Below, in pieces: positions 8,387 to 16,443 of a DNA stretch of 64,000 nucleotides; the stretch's first letter is position 1, and every line of letters starts with the position of its first letter. Under the pieces are notes generated by a model. It saw nothing but the letters and a program-made list of their open reading frames with translations, had not been told where the DNA came from and made no database searches. Source of the stretch: an uncultured Collinsella sp. (lineage in GTDB: Bacteria > Actinomycetota > Coriobacteriia > Coriobacteriales > Coriobacteriaceae); contig CAUCQW010000010.1 in the NCBI GenBank assembly GCA_958445065.1, positions 1 through 64,000 on the forward strand. Direction: 5' to 3'. Both the position numbers and the translations under genes were made by a program.

Positions 8387-9487
8387 TTACTCATCCATGA
8401 GATAGTAGTGGCCCAGTGCGTCGGCACCCAGGATGGCGTTTGCGACCATCTCGGGCGTCACCTCAAACGGCATATTGCACATGGTGTCCTCGGGCGCGCA
8501 CGCAGCCTCGGCAACAATCATGGCCTGCTCGCGCGTAAGCTCGGCAACGCCAAGTTCCTTCATCGTGACCGGCAGGCCCAGCTCAATGCAGAAGCCCAAG
8601 ACTTCCTCGAGCTTCTCAGTCGGAGCATCCTCGAGTACCAGCTGAACGATGGTACCAAAGGCGACCTTCTCGCCGTGATACATGCCGTGGCACTCGGGCA
8701 GCATCGTCAAGCCATTGTGGATGGCATGAGCAGCAGCAAGGCCCGAGCTCTCAAAGCCAATGCCCGAAAGCAGCGTATTGGCCTCGATGATATGCTCGAC
8801 GGCAGGCGTCAGCGCACCCTTCTCCAGCGCGACCTTGGCCTTGATGCCATCGGCCATAAGCGTCTCGTAGCAGAGCTTGGCAAGTGCCAGACCAGCCATA
8901 CCGCCCTTGCCGCCAGCGCAGGTGCCACCGTCGGCATCGTGCGTCGCCTGGGCCTCAAAGTAGGTTGCGAGCGCATCGCCCATACCGGAAACCGTCAGGC
9001 GCACCGGGCTCGCCGCGATAACCGTCGTATCCATCAGGACGATGTTGGGGTTTGCCTTAAGGAAGAGGTACTTGTCGAACTGGCCGTCATCGGTATAGAG
9101 CACCGAAAGCGCCGAGCACGGTGCATCGGTCGAGGCAATGGTGGGGCAAATGATAACCGGGGACTCCAGGTAATAGGCGACGGCCTTCGCGGTGTCGAGG
9201 ATCTTGCCGCCACCGACGCCGACGATGATGTCGCAACCGTTGTCGCGGGCGAGCGCAACCAGGCGATCGACCTCGCCCTTGGAGCACTCGCCGTTAAAGT
9301 CCTCAAACAGCAGCTCGGCCTTGGCCTCGGCAAAACCGCCCTCGATCTTAGCACCGACGCGCTTCTTGCCCGAAGGTGTCACTATGACGAGGGCCTTAGC
9401 GCCGAGCGGCTCGACATAGGAGCCGAGCTTGGCCAGCTCGTCCGGACCCTGGATGTACTTGCTGGGGCTATTGAAAATTGCAGCCAT
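8387..9487 (-). CDS. gldA: Glycerol dehydrogenase (GldA family, copy 2)
   Basis: NAD-dependent oxidation of glycerol or a related polyol. The 366-aa protein has the typical length. It shows the nucleotide loop IVGVGGGKILDTAKAVAYY near residue 95 and metal-binding residues in GMGDALATYFEA (Asp), AAHAIHNGL (His) and YHGEKVAFG (His). CSALSVLYTDDGQFDKYL is characteristic of GldA. The C-terminus, PEMVANAILGADALGHYYL, matches true GldA better than the neighbouring copy does. It is flanked by terminators on both sides, so it is probably monocistronic. Substrate is inferred from family only. Confidence 0.9.
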   Translation of the reverse strand: MAAIFNSPSKYIQGPDELAKLGSYVEPLGAKALVIVTPSGKKRVGAKIEGGFAEAKAELLFEDFNGECSKGEVDRLVALARDNGCDIIVGVGGGKILDTAKAVAYYLESPVIICPTIASTDAPCSALSVLYTDDGQFDKYLFLKANPNIVLMDTTVIAASPVRLTVSGMGDALATYFEAQATHDADGGTCAGGKGGMAGLALAKLCYETLMADGIKAKVALEKGALTPAVEHIIEANTLLSGIGFESSGLAAAHAIHNGLTMLPECHGMYHGEKVAFGTIVQLVLEDAPTEKLEEVLGFCIELGLPVTMKELGVAELTREQAMIVAEAACAPEDTMCNMPFEVTPEMVANAILGADALGHYYLMDE

Positions 9488-9500
9488 AACTATCCCATTC

Positions 9501-9543
9501 TCTAAAAAAGAAAGGGGCTCCGTACGGATACGTGCGGAGCCCC
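9501..9543 (-). terminator. Terminator of the Fe-alcohol dehydrogenase gene
   Basis: GGGGCTCCG (9514-9522) pairs with CGGAGCCCC (9535-9543), extended by three more pairs with one mismatch. On the minus strand it is followed by TTTCTTTTTT. Confidence 0.88.
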
Positions 9544-9565
9544 TCGTTACGATAACAAGAGTCGA

Positions 9566-10789
9566 TTAGAAATCGATGTCGGTGTCGTAGTAGCAGGCCT
9601 TGAGGATCTTCTCGAAGTCGGCAGCCTTGGTCTCACGCGGGTTCTCGGGCGTGCAGGCGTCCTGCTCGGCGTTCGCGGCGATCTCGGGCAGCTTGGCGAG
9701 GAACTCCTCCTCGGAAACCATCTGCGGGTTCTCGGCGTCGACCTTCACGCCACCATTCGCGTAATCCTTGATGGACTGCGGAATGTTGAGCTGGTCGTTG
9801 AGGTCGCGGATCTTCTGGACGAGCGCAGCGATGAGCTCCTCGTTGGTCTCGCCGGGAAGGTGCAGGATCTCCTTGGCCACGTAAGCGTAACGCTCGGCAG
9901 CACGCGGGTCCTTGGAGTTCCACTGGATGACCTTGCCCAGGTACATGGCGTTAGCAGCACCGTGGATGATGTGGCCGTTCTCGAAGGCAGCACCGGTCTT
10001 GTGAGCCATGGAGTGAACGATGCCGAGCAGGCCCGAGGAGAAGGCGATACCGGCGATGCACTGAGCCTCGTGCATGTGCTGACGGGCCTCATGGTCGCCA
10101 GCATAGGACTTGGGCAGCCACTCGACGATCTCGCGGATGCCGTGCAGGGCGTTGGCGTCGGTAAACATAGAGGCGCAGGTGGAAACGTAGGCCTCCATGC
10201 AGTGGGTCAGAGCATCCATGCCGGTGTGAGCGCACAGCTTGGCGGGCATGGTGTAGGTGAGCTCGGGGTCGACGATGGCGACATCAGGGGTGATGTTGAA
10301 GTCGGCCAGCGGGTACTTGATGCCCTTGGCGTAGTCGGTAATGACGGAGAACGCGGTGACCTCGGTAGCGGTGCCGGAGGTAGAGGAGATGGCGCAGAAA
10401 TGAGCCTTCTGACGCAGCTCGGGGAAGCTGAACGGCTGGATGATGTTGTCGAAGGACTCCTCGGGATACTCGTAGAAGACCCACATGGCCTTAGCGGCAT
10501 CGATGGGCGAACCGCCGCCGATGGCGATAATCCAGTCGGGCTCGAACTCGCGCATGGCCTCGGCGCCCTTCATGACCGTCTCGATAGACGGGTCGGACTC
10601 GACGCCCTCGAACAGCTTGACCTCGAAACCGCCTTCCTTAAGGTCGGCCTCAACGTCCTGCAGGAATCCGCCGCGGCGCATAGAGCTGCCGCCAGAAACG
10701 ATGATGGCCTTCTTGCCCTTGAGGTTCTTCACCTCGTGGCGAGCGCCCTCACCAAAGTACAGATCGCGAGGATTGGTAAAACGTCCCAT
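9566..10789 (-). CDS. Iron-containing alcohol dehydrogenase
   Basis: Family III (iron-dependent) alcohol dehydrogenase, reducing aldehydes to alcohols with NAD(P)H during fermentation. The 407-aa protein begins at MGRFTNPRDLYFGEG, supported by AGGAGG seven bases upstream. The dinucleotide loop IIAIGGGSPIDAAKAMW lies near residue 95. SSTSGTATEVTAFSVIT follows, and metal ligands are in HTGMDALTHCMEAY, GIVHSMAHKTGA and NGHIIHGAANA. It resembles the C-terminal half of AdhE and butanol dehydrogenases, but stands alone without an aldehyde dehydrogenase domain. Strong expression is suggested by the consensus ribosome site and terminator. Confidence 0.92.
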   Translation of the reverse strand: MGRFTNPRDLYFGEGARHEVKNLKGKKAIIVSGGSSMRRGGFLQDVEADLKEGGFEVKLFEGVESDPSIETVMKGAEAMREFEPDWIIAIGGGSPIDAAKAMWVFYEYPEESFDNIIQPFSFPELRQKAHFCAISSTSGTATEVTAFSVITDYAKGIKYPLADFNITPDVAIVDPELTYTMPAKLCAHTGMDALTHCMEAYVSTCASMFTDANALHGIREIVEWLPKSYAGDHEARQHMHEAQCIAGIAFSSGLLGIVHSMAHKTGAAFENGHIIHGAANAMYLGKVIQWNSKDPRAAERYAYVAKEILHLPGETNEELIAALVQKIRDLNDQLNIPQSIKDYANGGVKVDAENPQMVSEEEFLAKLPEIAANAEQDACTPENPRETKAADFEKILKACYYDTDIDF

Positions 10790-11287
10790 ACTGTGCCTCC
10801 TAAACAAGCCCCTCTTAGACTTGCGTATATAACGGAGCACCCAATTGGCTCCGTTAGGACCGTTTGCGCGTTGCCGGCGATGACAATGCGCGATGTCTAA
10901 ACGTCTCAACGCTCAGACAAACACTATTTTACCGTTCTGGTTGGTCAGTTATTCATCCAAAGTTACCAATGATGAAACGTTTTTTCTATCCTGGAACCTC
11001 TAGCGTTGCGGTTATTGTCCCAAGCTGGGCAAACGTTTTATCAAGGTTGACTACATATCCCGGGCAGGACTGTGCCCCTCCAAAATATGCACCGTTCGCC
11101 GCCAAAAATCGACCGTTTGCGGCACCGTGATACCACTCGGTCGTCCAAGGTGCCGACATTTGTGCGACATCCGTCTTCGTGGTGCAAAGGTGCAAGTCCA
11201 AGTGCGGCACCCCCGGTGTGCCACATGCGGGTAAACTAGAACCTTATATAGAAACATTTGAACCCTAACCGCAGCAAAGGAGGCCCC
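10790..11287. other. Intergenic region upstream of adh and the repeat-protein pair
   Basis: A 498-bp gap between divergent genes. It must hold both promoters, but I see no strong -35/-10 pair. The AT-rich part near 10920-10990 is the likely adh promoter; TAAACT near 11232 is a weak -10 candidate for the plus-strand genes. I see no RNA gene or repeat. Confidence 0.3.
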
Positions 11288-12364
11288 ATGGCATTCGATC
11301 CCATTCAAGAGGATTGCCATCGCCTCGTTCTTGAGGCCTTGCGCCGCGACAATATCCCGCTCACCGACGGTGCCGCCGTAGAGCGTCTGATGGAACAATT
11401 CACCCGCAACCCCGCACCGCTCATCGTGCACGACCGCGACCGCGCCGGGCACCTCATTGCCAAGGTGGTCGAGGCTGTCGACTACCGCATTCCCTTTATC
11501 CCTGACGATACCCAGGCAGAGCAAGAAGAGGCAGCTGCCGAGAACATGCTCCGCGAGGCAGCCGCGCTCGACCCGACCAACTGGGACGCTCAGCGCATGC
11601 TGACCGCCCTCACCGCCGGCTCCAACGAGGAATACGTGCAGTATCTGGTGTCCAAGTGCGACGAGGTGGAGCACGATCTGGCGCTCAAGACCGCCTCGGC
11701 GCAGGACCCCTACGAGCGTGAGGCCGCAGGCGACCTTATGCGCCGCCCCTACCTGCGCTGGCTTGCCGCCTTGGCATCGCGCGCGCTCATTAGCGGACGC
11801 TACCGCATGTCGCTCGAAGCCGCGAATCGCAGCTTGGACTTTGCGCCCAACGACCCCGCTGGTGTCCGCCACACCGCGATGCTCGCTATGGCAAAGCTCG
11901 AATACCCCGCCGAGGAGCTCAAGCGATTTCGCTCTGCCCACTCCGTCCCCTATCTCGCCAACACGCCGCTGCGCCGTCGTCCCAAGGACGCGGAGCGCGA
12001 CTTGGACCCATGGACGCTCATCGCGCTGATGAGCGCTGCCTGGCGCGAGCTGGACTACGAGGGCGCCGAGCACTATTTGCGCATCCTCGCACGCTCGTGC
12101 CCGCACGCGGCCGAGGCGCTCTACTTCCAAACCGAGTTTCCCGATGGCGTCTATGCCCGCGTCAACGTGGGTGTGGGCTCCACCGACGAGCTCGTCCTTG
12201 CGCTGTCCGAGGCGACGCCGGTACTGCAGGAGGGCCTGGGCGCCCCCGACAACGCCAGCTTCGCCGCCTGGGTCGCTACCAACGATATCGTGCGTTCCCA
12301 AATCGATGAGCGCATACTGCGGGCGGCCGAGCAGGGTTTGCCGTTTAAGGGAGGAGACCTCTAA
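11288..12364 (+). CDS. Helical-repeat (TPR-like) protein, unknown function
   Basis: A 358-aa soluble, strongly alpha-helical protein. Its composition suggests degenerate tetratricopeptide repeats, for example LISGRYRMSLEAANRSLDF near residue 180, followed by VRHTAMLAMAKLE. No signal peptide or catalytic motif is seen. The ATG at 11288 follows AAAGGAGG. The stop overlaps the start of the next gene (TAATG), and the next product has a matching ARYRAAANYARRVLKAEGY...LLALARLE segment, so the two look like diverged paralogues. They lead into murT-gatD, suggesting one transcript. A scaffold role is possible; no function is known to me. Confidence 0.75.
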   Translation: MAFDPIQEDCHRLVLEALRRDNIPLTDGAAVERLMEQFTRNPAPLIVHDRDRAGHLIAKVVEAVDYRIPFIPDDTQAEQEEAAAENMLREAAALDPTNWDAQRMLTALTAGSNEEYVQYLVSKCDEVEHDLALKTASAQDPYEREAAGDLMRRPYLRWLAALASRALISGRYRMSLEAANRSLDFAPNDPAGVRHTAMLAMAKLEYPAEELKRFRSAHSVPYLANTPLRRRPKDAERDLDPWTLIALMSAAWRELDYEGAEHYLRILARSCPHAAEALYFQTEFPDGVYARVNVGVGSTDELVLALSEATPVLQEGLGAPDNASFAAWVATNDIVRSQIDERILRAAEQGLPFKGGDL

Positions 12365-13407
12365 TGGATCCGAGCGTCTACATCCCCGCCTACCTGGAGC
12401 GCACCTATCTGGCGTCGCACCCCGAACTCACCGATGCAGCACGCGAGCTTGTCCATAACGACGTGAGCGTCAACCCTCATAAGTATGCGCAGACCGAGCA
12501 TGCTCAGGCACTGCTGTCCTACGCCGGTGTCCATCGCCACCTGCTCGACGAGCTCCATCGCATCGAGGACATGGGCAGCGACGAGGAGTTTGAGCAGACG
12601 CGCAACCGCCTGTTCGACGATATGCGCGATGAGCTGCTCAAGATCGTCCGCATCGATGCGCATGTCCTCGATGCCCAGCTGCTCGCCATCATTTTGGCGG
12701 ACACGCCCGTCGACGCCTGCCTGGGCGATCTGATGAAGCTCGAGGCGACCACGGCCGATTACCTGCAGCAAAGCGTGCCCGGGTTCGACATGGAGGCCCC
12801 GCACTACTGGGCCAACAAGGTGCTGGCAGACGACGTGACAGCGGCCGATCTCACCGTGAGCGAGCCGGCGCTTATCGGGTGGCTCCACACGCTCGAGGCC
12901 ATCTCGCAGCTGTGCATGGCGAGCGCCCGCTACCGTGCTGCCGCCAACTACGCCCGCCGCGTCCTTAAAGCAGAAGGCTATCCCACCCGAGCCGCAGGCA
13001 CCGTGTTGCTCGCCCTCGCTCGTCTGGAGGACGAGGACGGCTTTTTTGCCCTGGCCCACCAGCTCGAGGAAGAGATCGGGGCAGACGCACTCGAGAACTC
13101 TCCTTGGTATCTGCTCGCCCGCACGATTCTGCTGTTCAAAACAAACAAGATGCGCCCGGCGACACGCGCGCTGCGTGAGTTTGCCAACCGTTGCGAGGGC
13201 GGTGCGTTCTTCTTACTGAACCCCATGTACCAGACACCGTACCTTCCCTGCCGGCCCGAGCCACACGATCCCTGGGATCTTTCGCACCAGGCCGTTTGGG
13301 AAGCGGACGGTATTATCTCGGACACTCCCGACTTTGCCCCCTGGGCCAATGCCTGCGAAGACGTATCGCAGCTTGCCCAGGAATTTGCGCGCCGCTACGG
13401 CTTTTAG
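12364..13407 (+). CDS. Second helical-repeat protein, paralogue of the preceding gene
   Basis: A 347-aa soluble helical protein, translationally coupled to the previous gene by TAATG. Residues about 180-225 (ARYRAAANYARRVLKAEGY then LLALARLED) align with the TPR-like segment of its neighbour, and the rest keeps the same rhythm of acidic helices. The C-terminal 60 residues, with PYLPCRPEPHDPWDLSHQA, are less helical. There is no transmembrane segment or export signal. It is 45 nt upstream of the MurT-GatD gene, so the pair may serve wall metabolism, but that is guilt by association only. Confidence 0.72.
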   Translation: MDPSVYIPAYLERTYLASHPELTDAARELVHNDVSVNPHKYAQTEHAQALLSYAGVHRHLLDELHRIEDMGSDEEFEQTRNRLFDDMRDELLKIVRIDAHVLDAQLLAIILADTPVDACLGDLMKLEATTADYLQQSVPGFDMEAPHYWANKVLADDVTAADLTVSEPALIGWLHTLEAISQLCMASARYRAAANYARRVLKAEGYPTRAAGTVLLALARLEDEDGFFALAHQLEEEIGADALENSPWYLLARTILLFKTNKMRPATRALREFANRCEGGAFFLLNPMYQTPYLPCRPEPHDPWDLSHQAVWEADGIISDTPDFAPWANACEDVSQLAQEFARRYGF

Positions 13408-13452
13408 CGACGCGATCGCCCCGACCATGTCATCTATGTTAGGAACGGTTTC

Positions 13453-15630
13453 ATGAACCTCCGCTCATCTCTTGCCTGCACCTCGAGCGATATCGCTCGC
13501 TGGGGACTGCGCTCTGTCCTCAAACGCCAGGGTGGCGTGCTTCCCGGCCGCATCGCCATGAAGATCGACCCCGAGCTGCTGAGCGACCTCGCCGGCCTTG
13601 TCGACCGCAGCGTGGTGATCACCGGTACTAATGGCAAGACCACCACCTCCAACCTCATCGCCGACGCCGTTGCTGCCAGCGGTGCTACCGTGGTGTGCAA
13701 CCGTGCCGGCAACAATATGGAGCCTGGTGTGGTGGGTGCTCTGCTCGAGGCCCGCGGCGGCCTTAAGCACGCTGACAGCGGCAAGCGCGTGGGCGTTTTT
13801 GAATGCGATGAGCTCTACACCGTGCGCGTCCTGCCCAAGCTCAAGCCGACGTACTTCGTGCTGCTCAACCTGTTCCGCGACCAGCTGGATCGCTATGGCG
13901 AGATCGATCACACCCAGGAGGTCATCGCCCATGCGTTGGAGCTTTCGCCAGCAACGACGCTCATCTATAACGCCGACGATCCGCTCTGTGCCTCGATTGC
14001 CGCGCGCGTTCCCAACGCAAGTATTGCCTTTGGCATCGACGGCGCCACTGACACAGAGTCCGACCGCATTAGCGACTCGCGCTTTTGCTCGCAGTGCAAC
14101 GCGCCGCTGGAGTATGACTACGTGCAATACGGCCAGCTCGGCGCCTACCATTGCCCCTCGTGCGGTTGGGCACGCCCCGCACTGGTCCGCCGCGTAACGA
14201 ATGTGGAGCTCAGTCGCGATGGCTATGGTTTTGACCTGGTGTTTGGATCTGATTCCAGCGCGCCAGCCGCGCACATCGCCACGCGCTACAACGGCTTATA
14301 TATGGTCTACAACGTTGCCGCCGCATTCTTTGCCGCACATGAGTTAGGCGTAGATATGGCGCACCTGCAGCCCACGCTCGATGCCTACGTTCCCGCCGGC
14401 GGACGCATGGGCCGCTGGGATATCGCCGGCCGCACCGTCGAGGCCAACCTGGCCAAGAATCCCGTAGGCTTCGATCGGCAAATCCAGTCCATCAAGACGG
14501 CAGGCGGCAGACTCTGCGCTTTCTTCCTTAACGACAACGACGCCGACGGCCACGATGTATCGTGGATCTACGACGTCGACTTTGAGCGCATCGCCGACAC
14601 GCCGGGACTTGTCGCCTTTGCCGGAGGCACGCGCGCGCACGACATGCAGGTGCGCCTCAAGTACGCCGGCATCGATGCCGCGATTATCTCGGACGTCGCG
14701 CAGGCAATTGGCGCCGTGGCAGACGAGGCCGCCGATGACACCTTCTACGCCGTCGCCAACTACACGGCCTTCCCGCCGCTGGTCAAGGAGCTCGACGGAC
14801 TGAAGGGCGCCACTTCCGACGCTGTTGCCGGGCGCGGCGTAGCCCGTGCCGACGGCAGCGCTCTTCCTGTCGGCATCGCACCAGTCGAGCTTTCGCGCCC
14901 GCTGCGCATCGTCTACCTGTATCCCGATGCCCTTAACCTCTACGGCGACGGCGGCAACGTTATCGCGCTCGAGCGCCGCTGCGCCTGGCGCGGCATTCCT
15001 GTGCGCGTGGACGAGGTCCGCATGGGCGAGGCGCTCGATCTCACCGACGCCGACATCGTCATGATGGGCGGTGGCTCCGACCGCGACCAGCTAGCCGTAG
15101 CACACGAGCTGCTCGCCCAAAAAGACAAGGTCGCGACCTATGTTGAGGATGGCGGCTCGCTGCTTGCCATCTGTGGCAGCTATCAGCTGCTCGGCCGTTC
15201 GTACTACATGGGCGACGATCGCATTGAGGGCCTGGGCGTCATTGCCGCCGAAACCGTACGTGGCTCCGATCGCCTGATCGGCAACGTCGCCGTCAAGACC
15301 GACCTGTCACCCGAGCCCTTTGTGGGATTCGAGAACCATGGAGGTCGCACGCTTTTGGACGCCGATGCCACGCCGCTCGGAACGTCCGTCGTCACGGGCA
15401 CCGGTAACAACGGCGACGATGGCTTTGAGGGCCTCATCTACAAGGGCGTCATCGGCACGTACCTGCATGGCCCGGCGCTGCCCAAGAACCCCGAACTCGC
15501 CGACTGGCTGATCGCGCACGCCCTCGAGCGCCGCGGCGACGCACAGGCCAACGCTCTGCTGCCGCTCAAACCCCTCGACGACACCTACGAGCACGCCGCC
15601 CACGACGCCGCCATGAAGCTCCTCCCCTAA
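13453..15630 (+). CDS. murT-gatD: Fused MurT-GatD lipid II isoglutaminyl synthase
   Basis: Amidates the D-Glu of the peptidoglycan stem peptide on lipid II, using glutamine as ammonia donor. In the well-studied Gram-positives this needs two proteins; here one 725-aa chain holds both. MurT part (about 1-465): P-loop TGTNGKTTTSNL, a zinc-ribbon pair CSQCNAPLEYDYV then CPSCGW near residue 215, and NLAKNPVGFDRQI in the C-terminal domain. GatD part (about 485-700): starts LRIVYLYPDALNLYGDGGN, has the nucleophile in LLAICGSYQLLG and the His in GTYLHGPALP. The linker is short and shows no stop or frameshift. AGGAACGG precedes the ATG. Confidence 0.93.
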   Translation: MNLRSSLACTSSDIARWGLRSVLKRQGGVLPGRIAMKIDPELLSDLAGLVDRSVVITGTNGKTTTSNLIADAVAASGATVVCNRAGNNMEPGVVGALLEARGGLKHADSGKRVGVFECDELYTVRVLPKLKPTYFVLLNLFRDQLDRYGEIDHTQEVIAHALELSPATTLIYNADDPLCASIAARVPNASIAFGIDGATDTESDRISDSRFCSQCNAPLEYDYVQYGQLGAYHCPSCGWARPALVRRVTNVELSRDGYGFDLVFGSDSSAPAAHIATRYNGLYMVYNVAAAFFAAHELGVDMAHLQPTLDAYVPAGGRMGRWDIAGRTVEANLAKNPVGFDRQIQSIKTAGGRLCAFFLNDNDADGHDVSWIYDVDFERIADTPGLVAFAGGTRAHDMQVRLKYAGIDAAIISDVAQAIGAVADEAADDTFYAVANYTAFPPLVKELDGLKGATSDAVAGRGVARADGSALPVGIAPVELSRPLRIVYLYPDALNLYGDGGNVIALERRCAWRGIPVRVDEVRMGEALDLTDADIVMMGGGSDRDQLAVAHELLAQKDKVATYVEDGGSLLAICGSYQLLGRSYYMGDDRIEGLGVIAAETVRGSDRLIGNVAVKTDLSPEPFVGFENHGGRTLLDADATPLGTSVVTGTGNNGDDGFEGLIYKGVIGTYLHGPALPKNPELADWLIAHALERRGDAQANALLPLKPLDDTYEHAAHDAAMKLLP

Positions 15631-15636
15631 CGCCCC

Positions 15637-15677
15637 AACCACCACAAAGGGGACAGGCACCTTTGTGGTGGTTTTTC
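15637..15677 (+). terminator. Terminator of murT-gatD; copy of the CCACCACAAAGG repeat
   Basis: AACCACCACAAAG (15637-15649) and CTTTGTGGTGGTT (15661-15673) form a perfect 13-bp stem around GGGACAGGCAC, followed by TTTC. It lies seven bases after the stop. The same hairpin recurs at 51080, 61668 and 62631. Confidence 0.8.
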
Positions 15678-15692
15678 AGTTTGCCAACGATA

Positions 15693-15721
15693 TGTGAACG
15701 GCTAAAAAAGTCTGCTATACT
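15693..15721 (+). promoter_or_regulatory. Promoter of tRNA-Glu
   Basis: Extended -10 TGCTATACT ends at 15721, with a weak -35 TGTGAA at 15693-15698 (17-bp spacing). The tRNA begins 11 nt downstream. Confidence 0.65.
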
Positions 15722-15731
15722 CTTTCCCGCT

Positions 15732-15808
15732 GTCCCCATCGTCTAGCGGCCAAGGACGCCACCCTTTCAAGGTGGATATCGCGGGTTCGAATCCCGCTGG
15801 GGGCACCA
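15732..15808 (+). tRNA. tRNA-Glu (UUC anticodon)
   Basis: The acceptor stem GTCCCCA pairs with TGGGGGC. The anticodon loop CTTTCAA contains TTC. The T-arm GCGGGTTCGAATCCCGC is perfect, and ACCA is encoded at the 3' end. It is followed by its own terminator. It also serves as donor of the partial duplications downstream at 15976. Confidence 0.96.
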
Positions 15809-15820
15809 TTTAAATTAAGA

Positions 15821-15851
15821 AGCCCGTTACCCCCGCGGTGACGGGCTTTTT
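15821..15851 (+). terminator. Terminator after tRNA-Glu
   Basis: AGCCCGT(TAC) and (GTG)ACGGGCT form the stem, followed by TTTTTG. A near-identical second copy lies at 16010-16040. Confidence 0.8.
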
Positions 15852-15860
15852 GCTACCGAT

Positions 15861-15986
15861 ATGCCGGGATTCGAACCCGACAGGGTGCGGAGCTGAGGAA
15901 ACGCGCAAGCGTTTTCCAGCGCAGCACGCAAGGAGCGAAGCGACGAAGCGGAAGCGGGCGGCGCCAGCCGCACGCGGATATCCCGC
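15861..15986 (+). repeat. tRNA-associated hairpin element (copy 1)
   Basis: It begins with an antisense T-arm-like arm, GCCGGGAT followed by TCGAACCC and GACAGGGTGCGG. It then carries the hairpin AAACGCGCAAGCGTTT (15899-15914) and a GC-rich spacer. It ends in GCACGCGGATATCCCGC, which runs directly into a second copy of the tRNA-Glu 3' end. The arms GGGAT/ATCCC mirror each other. The same architecture recurs after tmRNA at 37420-37550. Confidence 0.6.
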
Positions 15987-16040
15987 TGGGGGCACCATTT
16001 AAATTGAGAAGCCCGTTGCCCTCGCGGTGGCGGGCTTTTT
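15976..16040 (+). repeat. Partial duplicate of the tRNA-Glu 3' end and terminator
   Basis: From GGATATC through CCCGCTGGGGGCACCATT and the AAGCCCGTT terminator, this repeats 15775-15851 with few changes but lacks the T-loop. It cannot form a tRNA. It could be a relic attachment site or a tandem duplication. Confidence 0.75.
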
Positions 16041-16050
16041 GCTACCCATG

Positions 16051-16088
16051 TGCCGTGATTCGAACCCGGCAGAGTGCGGATCACGGCA
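16051..16088 (+). repeat. Collapsed copy of the tRNA-associated element
   Basis: TGCCGTGAT (16051-16059) and ATCACGGCA (16080-16088) are perfect inverted arms around TCGAACCCGGCAGAGTGCGG. The left box matches copy 1, but the roughly 90-bp interior is missing. Confidence 0.5.
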
Positions 16089-16101
16089 TCATCGCAAAGC
16101 C

Positions 16102-16322
16102 TGTGGGCAAAAAATAGCAAATATGAGTACTGTTACCAATTTAGTAACAGCGATTTCATGCCATCAGAAGGCGATTTAGACGCCAGGGGTCCTACGGCGG
16201 AAGAATTGCAGGCGTTTATCAGCTATGTACTTGGACATATGTTGCGTAACAACCCATATTTTGTAAATAGATAATGCTACAGGACTTGTGACAGTACTCA
16301 TATTTGACGTTTTTTGTCCACA
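16102..16322. mobile_element. MITE-like 221-bp element with 35-bp terminal inverted repeats
   Basis: The left end (16102-16136) and the reverse complement of the right end (16288-16322) match at 30 of 35 positions. Shared segments are TGTGG, CAAAAAA and CAAATATGAGTACTGT. The interior is AT-richer than its surroundings and holds no transposase, only a frame of about 38 codons from 16158 that I regard as incidental. I could not identify a clear target-site duplication. Confidence 0.6.
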
Positions 16323-16380
16323 ACCCTTTATACCTAGGCAAATCGGCGGCAAAACGGGCTTCAAAGCGCCCTTCGCAAAC

Positions 16381-16412
16381 AAAAACCGGGGCCCGCATGA
16401 TGCGGACCCCGG
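16381..16412 (-). terminator. Terminator of glnN
   Basis: CCGGGGCCCGCA and TGCGGACCCCGG form a 12-bp stem with one mismatch, followed on the minus strand by TTTTTGTTTG. Confidence 0.85.
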
Positions 16413-16443
16413 CTCAATACCGTGACGATATGTCAGTTACGCT

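Noticed and set aside
15821..16040. Prophage or genomic island bounded by tRNA-Glu attachment sites
   Set aside because: Only about 125 bp separates the two tRNA 3' copies, and no integrase is present. A duplication or small element fits better.
16074..16274. 66-codon frame inside the MITE-like element
   Set aside because: It starts outside the element, crosses its terminal repeat, has no ribosome site and no recognisable domain.
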